Source: Silene latifolia (taxonomy: Eukaryota > Streptophyta > Magnoliopsida > Caryophyllales > Caryophyllaceae). From it: a stretch of 64,000 nucleotides of DNA. Below, one piece after another: positions 12,751-24,197 of this stretch. The stretch spans positions 37,572,217-37,636,216 of the forward strand of contig NC_133534.1 in assembly GCF_048544455.1 (NCBI RefSeq), read 5' to 3'. The position numbers and the translations under genes were made by a program. How positions within the stretch are numbered: the stretch's first letter is position 1; each line of letters begins with the position of its first letter. Below the pieces are notes generated by a model, which saw only the letters and a list, made by a program, of their open reading frames with translations, searched no databases and was not told the DNA's origin.

Positions 12751-13480
12751 TCGGGGGTTTGGTGACTTAGGAAGCGACCATTTTCATCTCAATATCACAA
12801 AATATATACACTTGATAAAATAAGAAAATCATATAAGGACATGGCATGACATAATTAGAGGCACAATATCTAAAGTAATATATCAATAAGTTAATCTTAC
12901 TTCCTAAAAAACGCAAACAAAAATCATGTCAAGATAGAACATGAATACTGCTTACATCTCAAATCTCCTCCATTAGAAGACAATATATCAGTGTATTTTA
13001 ATCCCATAAAAAAAATCATACAAAATAAATAATGAATTAAAAGTTACGATAATTTTACGATTGGAGTAAGCAAATTTCGGTAAACACTTGGTAACAAATT
13101 AAACAAATTACTTAAAAAGTCGAGGTTTTGGTGACTTAGGAAGCGACCATGAACGCCTCAAAGCATATAAATTTGGCAAAATAAGAAACCATATAAGGAC
13201 ATGGAACGGCATAACAAAAGATACAATCATCCAAAGTAATATATCAATAAGTTAATCTTACTTGCTAAAAATCCAAACAAAAATCATACTAAAATAGAAC
13301 ATGCTACTTACCTCTTAAATATCCTCAATTAGAAGACAATATATTAGTATATTTGAATTCCCATCAAATAAATCCTACAAAATAAATAATAAAGTAAAAG
13401 TTGAGATAATTTTACGATTGGAGTAAACAAATTTCAATAAACACTCAACTCGGTAACAATTTGGGCCACATAATATATTT
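12751..13480. repeat. Two-copy tandem repeat, unit about 370 bp
   Basis: The word TTTGGTGACTTAGGAAGCGACC occurs near 12758 and again near 13126. Both copies continue with CATATAAGGACATGG, AAAGTAATATATCAATAAGTTAATC, AAAATCAT, ATAGAACATG and TTAGAAGACAATATAT in the same order. The period is about 369 bp. Divergence indicates an old duplication. No coding potential. Confidence 0.72.
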
Positions 13481-14864
13481 GGCGTGTAATGTGGAAGACA
13501 TCATTAAAATCTACCAAACTTGTATATGTAAAACAAATTGTTTGGTTTGGAATAAAACCAAGAAGCAACTAATATGTAATTGGTAGAGTAAAGGGTGGAT
13601 ATGACATGTAAAGGTGTTCATCAATCGATTTCAATAATTTAAATGACAAAATGAATAAGACTTATAGATAAGTGGGATAAAGGGGAGAATTTCAAACGGT
13701 AGAATTAATAAATTCATAGATGGGCGGAGTAAATGGTAGAATGTTGATAGTTTTTTTTAATTAAATTGCTCAATTATTTGTTTTGACATTTAAGAAGCAA
13801 ATATAGATATGAAAATTTCTAATTCAATTTGGTAGGGTATTATAAGTTGAATTTGCTTAAGAGATGTCACATATGTTTTAGATGGCTTAAGAAGATGTCA
13901 TGTCACATGCTTAAGTTAGCCTTTTTATATTATTTATAGATATTAATTTATATATATGTCTGTGTGAGAGAGAAAAAAATTAGTACTAAAATAATTTATA
14001 TAGATGCCATGTCACATGCTTAACTTCAAATTGCAAAAGATCAATTTATAACTTTTGTTATTTATAATACTAAAATAATTATTAAATTTTGTAATAATTT
14101 TTTTAATACATGAATGTAAGAAGTGAATATGATTAAGATATTAATATAAAATATAGGTTTTTTTTTTGAAACATTATCTTTTAATTTAAAAAATGTTACA
14201 AATAAAAAGGAGTTAGAAATTATTTCTACTCGTATTCTTACTTTGATCTGACTCGTGACTCATATTCGACTGACCTGTATTTAGTCCCAGTCGGACCTGA
14301 CTCACTTAATCCATATGAATGATCGTTCGTCATCCTCATAATCATTTTGTGAATACAATATTGATAATAAATCCCCTATTTACTAAAAGAATAGGCGAAA
14401 CTCCAAATTTTCCCGCCTAAACATATTTCCTTAAACAAAGTTTAGTTATTTTTAGCATATTCTATTATTCTATAAGTATGGTGGATTATAATACACATAA
14501 TATTTCAGATTTATATATTTATGTCATTTAGTATTTTACGTTCTACACAAAATTATCTCCAATCTTTTTATGATATAAAAAGGAATTCTTTTCTTTGTTT
14601 AAAGAATACGAAAAAATTTATTGATTTTCTATGATAAATAGTTGCTGCTAAAAATATATTATCAGTAAAGTTTTATAAAATAACACCATTAAGCTCTCGG
14701 TAATTGGAAAAACTTTCATTGAAATACTCATTTCATGATAAATACGATTTTGACTGATTTTTCAAATCAAAATATAACGATGAGAAATGTAAAAAAAAAA
14801 GATTAGTTAATTTAAAATTCATAAATATAATACACTAAAAAAAAGTAAAACTCTATATATACCG
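13481..14864. other. Gene-free AT-rich intergenic DNA
   Basis: Contains two short related words around 13895-13915 and 14003-14021 (GATGYCATGTCACATGCTTAA) but no gene or definable element. Confidence 0.5.
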
Positions 14865-14865
14865 T

Positions 14866-14892
14866 GCATACATTGCACGGGAGCTAAACTAG
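14866..14892 (+). mobile_element. Helitron-like 3' terminus
   Basis: A stem of the form CCGTGCATACATTGCACGG (7-bp arms) is followed by CTAG|T at 14889-14892. It is very similar to the end at 8936-8963, so probably the same non-autonomous family. The 5' end was not identified. Confidence 0.55.
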
Positions 14893-15717
14893 TTTAAAAT
14901 TAAATGGGATATTTCCTTGGTACCCTTGAAGTTTGTATTTTATTCCTAAATACCCCTAATTTCCTGAAAAATTACTTTAACTGCTCATATCTCTTAGTCA
15001 CGATTTTGTAAAGCCGTAATTCTTTTTTAAACGTAGATCTCGGAAAGACAATCATCTTGAAAAATAATAATAATTCATTTTCTCCATATGTGATCGAAAA
15101 TAAAAGCCGGTCACAATTTTTTGAACACATAAACTTTGCCAAGTCGTAAGTCGTAACTCCATTATAAGATGTCAAAAAAACACGTATTTTTTCAAATTGA
15201 AGATCTCATAAAGAAGATCAACTTGGTGAAAAGTTCGAGGCTTTTCGATCTCGTACCTAAGAGATATACCAATCAAACAATTTTATTTTATTTTTACAAA
15301 AGTAGACGTATTTGGGGAAAAGTGCAAATAGATCTCAAGAGTACCATGAAAATTATATTATCCCAAATTAAAAACTACTCGTACATCCATGATTGTTAAA
15401 AATTGGCTTATACAATTTGTAATTTGATAGAATACTTGTATTTGATGTTAAACTATTTTGTTTGTTTATGTACTACATATTTCATGATTGGTTAGGTGGT
15501 ATATATGATCGTAATTGCTAAATCGCACGCACATTTTTATTATATCTATCCCGCACACCTTTTCCTGTTATTCTATTCTTACCCTTCATTTAAGAAAAAA
15601 AAATAAAACACAAACCCTCCTCCAATCTCCTCACCATTACCGACCACCCATTCCAAAACCCTGACCACCCATCCCCCAGCCAGGACCACCCATATCCCAA
15701 CTCCGACGACCACCTTG
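14893..15717. other. Gene-free stretch with C-rich right part
   Basis: AT-rich to about 15590. From about 15610 it is C-rich with repeated GACCACCC words, which resume after the solo LTR at 16147. The LTR has therefore split a C-rich block of unknown origin. The short frames at 14972-15399 look random. Confidence 0.5.
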
Positions 15718-16146
15718 TGATACAAAATAAAACTAGAAATAAGATTAGATTTATTAGTTGTTAGATCTTGTTGATTACGTATAGAATTTTAGTTATCTTT
15801 TAGTTAGTTTATTAGTTATCTTTTAATTATATTTTAGTTGATAGATTTCTTGTTGGTTAAGAAGACTATAGTTATTTATAGGGAAGTTTGTTATTTTGGG
15901 GAACGTTGAATATTGAATAAGAAAAGAAACAGAATTGTTGTTGCAATTGTGCTACTCGGATCGACGTGTTTCGTTCCAACCCCAGTTCTTGTTTGACGCG
16001 TTTTCAAACATTAACTCGATCAACTAGCAATAGGTCTTGCGAAATTGATCACCATTGAACGATCTATAGGTCTAGATCGCTCAAAAATATCTTTTTCATT
16101 ATTGTTCGTTATTCTATTAAACCGCTTTCACGCAATTTTCGTATCA
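15718..16146. mobile_element. Candidate solo LTR, split C-rich host block
   Basis: This 429-bp block begins TGATAC and ends GTATCA (short inverted termini of the TG...CA type). It is flanked by CCTTG (15713-15717) and CCTTC (16147-16151), a 5-bp duplication with one mismatch. Its AT-rich body interrupts C-rich DNA on both sides. It is probably a solo Copia-type LTR, but no internal region remains to confirm the superfamily. Confidence 0.5.
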
Positions 16147-16632
16147 CCTTCCGCCTTTGAACCATCCCTGCGCGGTCAATCACAAGTCATCCACCACTCA
16201 TCTAGAGTTAAAATCATCATTAAACATCAACGACCTTGCACCGTCGACCACCCTTATCCCTTACCTCACACCCATAGACCAACCCCGTGCCTCGTCGACC
16301 CATCCCTACCATTGATTCAACAACCTTATCTCCTTCCCCTTTCTCCGTTCCTCAACCCTAACGAACGTCGTCCCTACATCGCCATCACTCCATCGTTGAC
16401 GATCTAATAACATTCCCCTCTTTCTGTCGTCGGTCAGTTTATGGGATGGTGAATGGATGGGGCGGCTGGTGAAATTTCTAGGGTTTTAATTTGGGTGCTA
16501 CTTTTTGTCGCCCGTGTTTTACTAATATCGCCCGAAATATGACATTGACTTTCTAATTCTACCCTTGCTCTATCTAATATTTTGACTTTCTAATTATGTT
16601 TCATCTCCAATCTCCAATCTAATATCTCAACA
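16147..16632. other. C-rich host block of unknown origin
   Basis: Continuation of the C-rich block before 15717, rich in CCACC/CCATCC. It grades into T-rich sequence before the Copia element. A frame at 16045-16407 crosses the LTR border, so it is not a gene. No domain recognised. Confidence 0.5.
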
Positions 16633-16789
16633 TGAAGGAAGTTATTGCTTGCTTATTATTCATAATCAAACGTGATTAAATACAAACTAGAAGAGATCTT
16701 GTTAGCTAATTACAAGGAAATGGTCTCTATACAATATTAACATAAAGAGTAAGTAAATAACAATATTATTTACATAATATTGTCTAACA
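16633..16789 (-). repeat. Copia 3' LTR
   Basis: It is 157 bp long and differs from the 5' LTR at three positions that I could count (about 98% identity). The LTR is unusually short. Such high identity suggests a fairly recent insertion despite the damaged coding region. Confidence 0.9.
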
Positions 16790-17153
16790 CACCCCCGCAG
16801 TCGAATCGGGAGGTTTACGAACGTTGAGACTGTCGCGAAATTCAACGAAAAGAATAGAGGGAAGGCCTTTGGTAAAGATGTCCGCAATTTGGTAACAAGA
16901 CGGAACATGATGGACTCGAATTTCCCCACGGGCAATACGTTCGCGGACGAAATGAATGTCTAATTCGACATGCTTAGTGCGTTGATGTTGAACTGGATTA
17001 CCGGCGAAGTAAATAGCACTAATATTGTCGCAATAGACAAGAGTGGCTTTGGAAATGGGTTGGTGAAGCTCAACAAGAAGGTTACAGAGCCAACAGAATT
17101 CTGAGAACCAACCCAAGATACTCAGCCTCGGCGCTCGAGCGAGACAAGGTCGG
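16784..17153 (-). pseudogene. Copia RNase H C-terminal part, broken
   Basis: The minus-strand translation includes VYCDNISAIYFAGNP and RTKHVELDIHFVRE, typical of the end of Copia RNase H, and terminates inside the purine-tract/LTR border. It is in a different frame from the upstream RNase H segment, and a TAG stop interrupts the junction near 17154. It therefore represents the frame-shifted C-terminal end of the polyprotein. Confidence 0.85.
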
Positions 17154-19022
17154 CTACCTTTTAGAAGCCCACGAGACTAAATTGTCACCTAGAAACACAC
17201 AATAGCCACTAGTGGAGCGACGGGTGTCGGGGCACCCTCCCCAATCAGCATCCGTATAGGACGTTAATGAACGAGAAGGAGATGACCCGAGCCATAGACC
17301 ATAGTGAAGCGTACCTTGGACATACCGAATAACACACTTGAGGGCATTCATATGAATGTCCATTGGATTGTGCATGAACAAACAAATTTGTTGGACGACA
17401 TACGAGATGTCAGGGCGTGTAAAGGTTAAGTATTGTAAGGCACCTGCAAGACTAAAGTACAAGGACGGGTCAGCACAAGGGGTGCTGGATATGGCACAGA
17501 GTTTAGACATGGTGTCAACAGGAGTGGTGGCTGATTTGCAATTGGCCATGCCAGCACGGTCAATTACATCAGCAGCATACCGTGCTTGCGAAAGAAACAG
17601 GCCATCATTATTATAACGGGTTACAGCAATTCCCAAAAGTTAACTCAAGGAGCCTAAGTCTTTCATAGCAAACTCAGCAGCAAGACGAGAAAGGAGGTAC
17701 TCACGCAATGTTGTAGACGAAGTAATGAGAACTATATCATCCACATAGAGAAGTAAGTAAGCCGTTTGCCCTTTGTCGTCCCAGAGTATAAATAGAGAGT
17801 GATCACATTTACTATGCACAAACCCGAGTTTAGCAACATAATCAGCAAAGCGTTTGTACCAAGCCCGAGGAGCTTGTTTCAACCCGTATAGTAATTTCTG
17901 CAATAGACAAACATGAGACGGTCGCGAAGCATCCCGGTAGCCAACCGGCTGATGCATATAGACGGTCTAATTAAGGTCTCCATGGAGAACTGCATTTTTA
18001 ACATCCATTTGTTGAATGTTCCATTTATGGGCTAAAGCAATGGTGAGAACGGTGCGAATAGTTGCCGGTTTGACAACGGGACTGACCGTTTCGCCACAAA
18101 CGACGCCAATTTGCTAATTTTTGCCATCACCTATAAGACGAGCCTTATAACGCTCAAAAGAACCGTCAGATTTCACTTTATGGCGAAAAATCCACATAGA
18201 TCGAATTACATTCACATTAGGTGGACACGGTACTAAGACCCACGTCTTATTACTGATTAAAGCATGATATTTGTCATCCATCGCCAATTTCCAGTTAGGG
18301 TCCCGAAGGGCAGATATTGGGTTTTGGGGAATGGGTGAGATGACAACTTCGACATTTAAGTCAAATATTAATTTCGGTTTCCGTATACCATGGTCACCTC
18401 GAGTAGTAGCTTTATCAGGTGGTAGAATAGGACGGTTAGGTATGACAACGTTATTAGGTGCACTATTTGGTGAGACAGGAGGAGTGGCTACGGACGAGGT
18501 CGTGGGCGTGGACACGGGGGAAGAGGTGTTTAGGACCACGAGTGTTGTTGTGGGGGAGGCCACTGGTGTGACCGGGGTGGCAGGTTCGGGTTGGGGACTA
18601 ATCAAGTGTTGAAGCACATATGGAGATGCGTCACTAGTGAGAAAATAATAGGAGGCAGATGGAGTACTCTGTGAAAACAGGAATTTTGTTTCATCAAAGA
18701 TCACATGGCGACTAATTATAATTTTTTTAGCTTTGATGTCAAAACACTTGTACCCACGATGATTATCGGGGTATCCTAGAAAGACACAAGGGGAAGACCG
18801 GGCCTGAAGTTTGAGAATGGTAGTCGATGGGACTAACGGGTAGCATAAACAGCCAAAAACACGTAAATGAGTATAAGACGGGTTTTTATTGTAAAGTAGT
18901 TTGAGAGGGGAGTAATAGGCTAATTGTTGATTAGGAAGTATATTAAGCAAATATGTGCTCATCTGAAGTGCGTGATGCCAATAACCAGATGGAACCGATG
19001 CATGAAGAAGTAAAGTACGCAT
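17154..19022 (-). pseudogene. Copia integrase C-term, reverse transcriptase, RNase H, with stops
   Basis: One reading frame runs from 19022 to 17154 with internal stop codons, including TAG at about 18114 and TAA at about 17640. The segment up to 18114 carries the end of the integrase, a proline/threonine-rich linker and the beginning of the RT domain (NKTWVLVPCPP, RYKARLIGDG). The 17640-17957 segment has YGLKQAPRAWYKRF and the catalytic LLYVDDIVL motif. The 17154-17636 segment has FTRPDISYVVQQ and DADWGGCPDTRRSTSGYC (RNase H). Several stops lie where glutamine or arginine codons are expected, consistent with C-to-T decay. Confidence 0.9.
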
Positions 19023-19471
19023 AATGTTATTAATGGTACGAATTTTTCGTTCGGCTTTACCATTTTGAGACGAAGTGTGTGGGCACGAAAAACGAAATGA
19101 TATTCCATGCTTAGTACAAAAATCCCAAAATGGACCATTGTCATATTCCTTACCATTATCACATTGAATTGTCTTTATTTCCCTGTCAAATTGAGTTTTG
19201 ATGAAATTACGGAATTCAATAAATATAGCACAAATATCCGACTTTTTAGAGATCGGAAATGTCCATAGAAAATTGGTAAATCATCCAAAAACAATAAGTA
19301 GTATCGATGACCGGATGAACTAAGAACAGGAGACGTCCATAGATCAGTATGAATAATATCAAAAGGCATAGTAGTACGAGTAGTTGATGGCATAAAAGGT
19401 TGCTTGACATGTTTTCCAATTGAACAAGAATGACAAATAGATGTTCGAGATTTAGAATTACAATTTATCAA
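19023..19471 (-). pseudogene. Copia integrase N-terminal part, frame-shifted
   Basis: The frame at 19175-19471 shows the zinc-binding tail (CHSCSIGKHVKQPF) and the start of the integrase core (FDIIHTDLW, SSGHRYYLLFLDD). It lies in a different frame from the protease segment upstream. The catalytic-core DNG region near 19160 can be read, but only with another change of frame. Non-functional. Confidence 0.85.
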
Positions 19472-20517
19472 ATTATTGAGCCTAAGACAATTAAAAATAG
19501 GGTCGCCGGGATGGCAAGGCGGTCATGCCATAACGAAGGTCCAATGGCAGCGAAAGAGGCTGGACTCGAAACTGATTTGGGAATGGTCAACGGGTAAAGC
19601 TCGCCCTTACTGTCACACCTCATCAGACGTGTCCTCGTCATGTAATCCTTCACAGAAAAACCAAATGGGTCAAATTCGACAGTGACGGAATTATCTTTTG
19701 TAAGTTTACGAACGGACACAAGATTCTTGACAATGTGAGGTACGTGGAGGATATTTTTAAGGGACAAGGGCGGGTGTGGGGAAGGAAACGTGCTATGACC
19801 GGAACCACTAATAGGAATAGATTGACCGTTTCCAACTAAAATACCACTATTAAATTTTGAATCATTATAAGACGAAAGTGTACCTGCATCGGATGTCATG
19901 TGGGATATAGCACCTATGTCCATGAACCAATGAGGATCGGGAGGAGTGAGACCAAGAGTATACATGGCAGCCTCTATATCCGTTGGAGTTGGAGGAGACT
20001 CGGCTGTGTAGACTTGTGGTGGTCTCGGTGCAGGGACTTGACGAGGAGCAGTAGCACGCAGCCATGGAGATGTCGGATATGGGCAAGGAGGATAACCCCA
20101 GGGTGACGGGTTCCATGACCACGGGGCAAATTGCCCTGGCCACTGAGCAAGAAAGGAGGGAGCAACAACTGGTGTCGGGGCCGTGGCCTGATTGCCAGCA
20201 CTGGCGGACTGAGAGCCATCGCCTTTGTTGTTCCCTTTCTTATTTCCCCCACCTTTCTTCTTATTACCCGAACTTTTTCTGTTCCCTTTGCTTTGTGAAA
20301 CAGGGGGACGTCCGAGAATAGAAGGAGAGTCATCCGAATTCTTGGCATACATAGCAGAGCCACCGCCATTTGTGGCGTTTTGTTTGGCAAATATGGCTTC
20401 CTCGAGGGTAATCAGGGAGCGTGCCTGATAGAAAGGAGGAAGAGGATAACTTTGTCGAATAATCGTACCGACACCGTGATAGGCAGGCGTGAGACCAGTG
20501 ACCATCCGCAGAATGAG
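19472..20517 (-). pseudogene. Copia gag C-term and protease, with altered active site
   Basis: In frame with gag but separated from it by a TGA stop at 20518-20520. A lysine/glycine/asparagine-rich basic stretch (NKKKGGGNKKGNNK) replaces a zinc knuckle. It is followed by a proline-rich linker and the protease region, whose active site reads WFMDIGAISHMTSD. The DTG triad seen in active Copia proteases is DIG here, so this copy would be inactive. The frame ends at 19468 where the integrase frame takes over. Confidence 0.88.
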
Positions 20518-21009
20518 TCAAGTATTGTTAATAGGAGACCCAACGTTCTTTAGTTGGTTAGCAAGAGTCTTGAGCCGCTGACAATAGGCCAAAGCATTAG
20601 CAAAATCCGCCATAGACGTGTGCGAGAACTCTTGCTCGAGAGTTATTGAACAAGAGTGCTGATTGTCTTGGAAAATGTCGCAGACACGTTCCCAACATTC
20701 CTTTGCGGTGGATTCCGCCTCGATGATAGTTTCAAGTAAATCAGTGATAACTGTTTCATAAATCCACTGAAAAACAGTAGCATCAAGTGTTTCCCATTGT
20801 TCTTTCTCAGCGTCCGTAACATGTGGCTTCGGTCCACCAAATTTTGGTGTGATGAGATGATGTAGAACACGATTGGACTTCGCGTGATTTAAGAAAAGCG
20901 CGGACCAGAGAGTATACTGATCGTTGTCCATGCTGAGTTCTACGGTGATATGGTTCTTAATATTATTAACGGCGAGTGACGGATGGAATGATAATTTCTT
21001 ATCCGACAT
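20518..21009 (-). pseudogene. Copia gag N-terminal part
   Basis: A 163-codon minus-strand frame from ATG 21009, which starts about 120 bases inside the 5' LTR. Words such as WSALFLNHAKSNRVLHHL, the LLETIIEAESTAKECWE region and FANALAYCQRLKTLANQL are typical of the plant Copia gag (UBN2-type) domain. It ends in a TGA that interrupts a frame continuing into the next segment. Confidence 0.88.
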
Positions 21010-21132
21010 GATTTGTGAGTGATGTAAGGTCGGAGAGGGAAGAACAAGGTAAACCGTGTTGATGAGGCACGGCGGCTAGGTTGAACGGAAGCGAGAAGAG
21101 GATCGGAAAGAAAACCTAGGAAGCTGATACCG

Positions 21133-21289
21133 TGAAGGAAGTTATTGCTTCCTTATTATTCATAATCAAACGTGATTAAATACAAACTAGAAGAGATCTT
21201 GTTAGCTAATTACAAGGAAAGGATCTCTATACAATATTAACATAAAGAGTAAGTAAATAACAATATTATTTACATAATATTGTCTAACA
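21133..21289 (-). repeat. Copia 5' LTR
   Basis: 157 bp, starting TGTTAGACAATATT on the minus strand. It is nearly identical to the 3' LTR and immediately followed (minus strand) by the primer-binding-site-like GGTATCAGC. Confidence 0.9.
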
Positions 21290-21723
21290 CTCAATTACAT
21301 AACACTAAATTTTTCGATCATGAACGACAATAATTCACAAGCGAGAAAAGAGGTAAATTAATAGTTCCCAATCTTAATAGCAAATTTATTGCTCATGCGT
21401 ATGGACTATAGGGGACGTAGAATTATGGACTGTAGTTGAACTTTGGACTGAAGTTTCAGACTTGGTTCTAACTCTGAGCTGCTCTGGTGACCTGTAAAGG
21501 GTGGGACAAGGAGCATTGGTGCGTGTCTCGCGAGAAGGCCACGGTCAAATCCTGCCCTAAGCACGACAACCGGCTGATTTGTTCGTGTCCCCATCAATCC
21601 ATCACGACACATCCATTTGCAAATCGTGTAAACCACACGACAAATCGACGGCGTCATTGTGTACTTCACACGAGAGGTCCATGGCTCTGACGTAATATTT
21701 AAACAACTCAACCATGTTGTATA
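21290..21723. other. Unassigned 430-bp stretch between two retroelements
   Basis: GC content is higher than its neighbours, with a 101-codon minus-strand frame (21406-21711) in which no family could be recognised. It lies between the Copia target duplication and the GTATA target duplication of the next solo LTR, and probably continues at 23066 onward. It may be part of an older, unrecognised element. Confidence 0.4.
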
Positions 21724-23060
21724 TGTGACACCCCCATATACTCAGGAGCCTTAACAAGACCTTCCCTAGCATATAAGGGCGACACCATCTCGGTTGTCCG
21801 AGGACAATAATAATCAAGTATCGATAAAAGAACAATTAAGTTACATTATAGTGATTAACAAAACTAAAGGTACATGTATATAAAGGTACAACTCAAACTA
21901 CTATCAGCTATGTGGACTACTTCTGTCGTAACTCGTGAAAGACTCATCCCGCCAAGCACCCAGCTAACATCCAGATCACAACCTGCTAAGACTGACTGCT
22001 CACCATAAGGGATCACGGCAGACACAACAGAAACCAACAATAAGATAAAGCCACACAAGGTCAGTAACTAAAGAAACACACCAACAACCACAGACACAAC
22101 ACAGGCACAACAGAACATACACACATCACATCTCCTCCAACCAATCACCGTCACCGACTGTCCACTGGACCAGCCCTGCCAGTGGAGGACCGCAGCCGTA
22201 CCCACCAAATCCCCGCTCATCATACCGAGCGATAAACCCATGTCCATTAATGTGCACATCCCTTCCCATGGCGGGTTTCACGGAGGGCGAACAACGGGCG
22301 TGAAGCCACTCCCGCAAGTGACTCCACTCAGCCGAGGACTCACCTCAAGAACCATAGACAAACAATATTAATCAACTGTACCACAACAACCATAAATGAA
22401 ACAACGCAACAACAACCAGTTATCACAATCGATCAACCACACCGACACTACAACAACCAAACCACATCAAAAGACACTCTAGACGACCAACAGTACTGAG
22501 TAGGCGAACCTACCTTTATCCAACCACAGCGATTCCACGTCCGACCAAAAGATATCAATCAAGCACGCAATACACCTATACAAACAGTACAAACATCTAT
22601 CACTACCACTACAAATCTAACTGAAAACAACAACGACAATGATGATGACGATGGCATACCTACGCATAGAAATCCGGCGTCAAGACCGCTACCCGACTCA
22701 AGCAACCCATCCCTATGGCATAAGCATCCTCAAGGACTCCCATGGAAGGAACTATGGTGAAGGGAAGAAGAAACGACATCTAGGTTTAGGGAAGAGAGGC
22801 GGAAATGATTTGCGGTTTCACAAAACACGATTTATAATTCCCCGGTGCAAACCCGTTACTCGATCGAGTAACTAACTTACTCGATCGAGTGACCCCTACT
22901 TGATCGAGCTCCCAAGCTACTCGATCGAGTAACCTCAGCTAGATCGAGTCTCACACAAACCAACGCTCACACCGTGACAAGGCATCGCTCGTAAGGTTTC
23001 CGAAGGTCAAGATATGCGTCTAAGTTCGGTCAACGGGTCCCTAAAAGGACGGGTATTACA
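21724..23060 (-). mobile_element. Gypsy-type solo LTR
   Basis: This 1,337-bp block reads TGTAATACCCG...TGTCACA on the minus strand and is flanked by a perfect 5-bp duplication GTATA (21719-21723, 23061-23065). Its minus strand is clearly homologous to the Gypsy 5' LTR at 24198-25604. Shared stretches include GTGGAGTCACTTGCGGGAGTGG, GATGTGCACATTAATGG, CGGGGATTTGGTGG, CAACCGAGATGGT and TATGGGGGTGT. It carries about five ACTCGATCGAGT-like palindromes at 22858-22950. No internal region is left, so it arose by LTR-LTR recombination. The small frames inside (for example 21864-22317) are not genes. Confidence 0.9.
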
Positions 23061-23065
23061 GTATA

Positions 23066-24064
23066 CGTCTAACTTACACGAGCGGCCCATGAGGATGTCG
23101 CGTGTGACTACTATACCCTACACGAATCCCCTTTCCTGTTCGTTTTTCTAAATTTCCAGATTTTGCAATTAAATCGTTTGATTGTTTAGTTTTCAATTTG
23201 TCACTCCAATTTATTCATGAATTTCCATATTGAGGGAAATTTGGTTGTATAATTTGATTCGCCACTCCATTATCGTTATCGTTATCGTTATCGTTGTTGT
23301 CGTCGCCATCGCCGCTGCGTCAAACCATTAATTATGTCCGATGAGGAAGCACGTAAATGTAAGGAATTAATTTGTTAGTAATAGTTTTGACTTTAGAAGG
23401 TTAATTACGTAAGTGTATTGATTTTAGAAGGGTAATTCAGTGATTTAAATGGGTGATTTAAGTACTTTTACGGCGGCAAAAAGAAAAAGTTTTTGATTAT
23501 TGGGATTTCTTGGGTTGTGATTATTTATCCTCTATTTGTGTGTGTGAAATAAGAGAGGTAAATGCGGAAAAAGACGGAACTACGGAAGAAGTGTGTTGAA
23601 TTTAGTAATATGCGTGTTAGTTTTATGCATGTCCCTATATGATTTAAGCTTTTCACTCGCTCAAAGTTTTATTCTTTATTATTTCTCATATACAACTTTG
23701 AATTTAAGGATATCCATTTGAACTGTTACACCTTACTAATACGGAGTATAAGTGTACTTATAAGGGTTGAACGGAATAATAAAAAGTCCACTTTCTAACC
23801 TTAAAGTTAGGGATCGGATTCGATTGTTATTGAAGTTAAAAATTAAAATATAGCCTTATTGGTAAGGAATATGTAAACATCACTTTAAGTACTCAAGAGA
23901 TTGGTGATTTGTCCTGACCTTTAATTGATAAGGCTTACTCTTAAACTTAAACTCTTATGTATAAAAAAATCTCGTGAATTTAGGTGAGATTGAAGATTAA
24001 CGAAAAACAAGTAAATGCGTGAGACTAAAATATGAATTACATACGAGGAACTGGGGAAGTGGTG
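23066..24064. other. Gene-free intergenic DNA with ATCGTT microsatellite
   Basis: Nothing coding is recognised. A (CGTTAT)n run of about five units lies at 23269-23297. The rest is AT-rich. Confidence 0.55.
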
Positions 24065-24197
24065 ATTGATGTTGGAGTATGTGTCCTCGACAATAATGCG
24101 ACCACATGTTTAAATCTCATATTGAGAATACTAAAGGGAAAGTAACGTTTTATTGTCAACTGATCCACATTAATCGGTAATGATTGGCTGACTAGAG

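Larger units (their letters stand above)
16633..21289 (-). mobile_element. Copia-type LTR retrotransposon, decayed
   Basis: Two 157-bp LTRs (TG...CA; 16633-16789 and 21133-21289) bound a minus-strand internal region carrying gag, protease, integrase, reverse transcriptase and RNase H in Copia order. A minus-strand primer-binding site resembling the initiator tRNA-Met type (GGTATCAGC) follows the 5' LTR near 21132. A purine tract GCGGGGGTG precedes the 3' LTR near 16790. The word CTCAA occurs at 16626-16630 and 21290-21294; it is likely the 5-bp target duplication, with two extra bases between it and the downstream LTR. All coding regions are broken, so the element is dead unless supplied in trans. 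Confidence 0.95.

Noticed and set aside
17356-20428. Plus-strand frames of 67-113 codons within the Copia element
   Set aside because: They are antisense shadows of the minus-strand gag-pol coding sequence.
21864-22317. Overlapping short minus-strand frames
   Set aside because: They are inside a solo LTR bounded by a perfect GTATA duplication, and the sequence is shared with the Gypsy LTR, so they are not genes.
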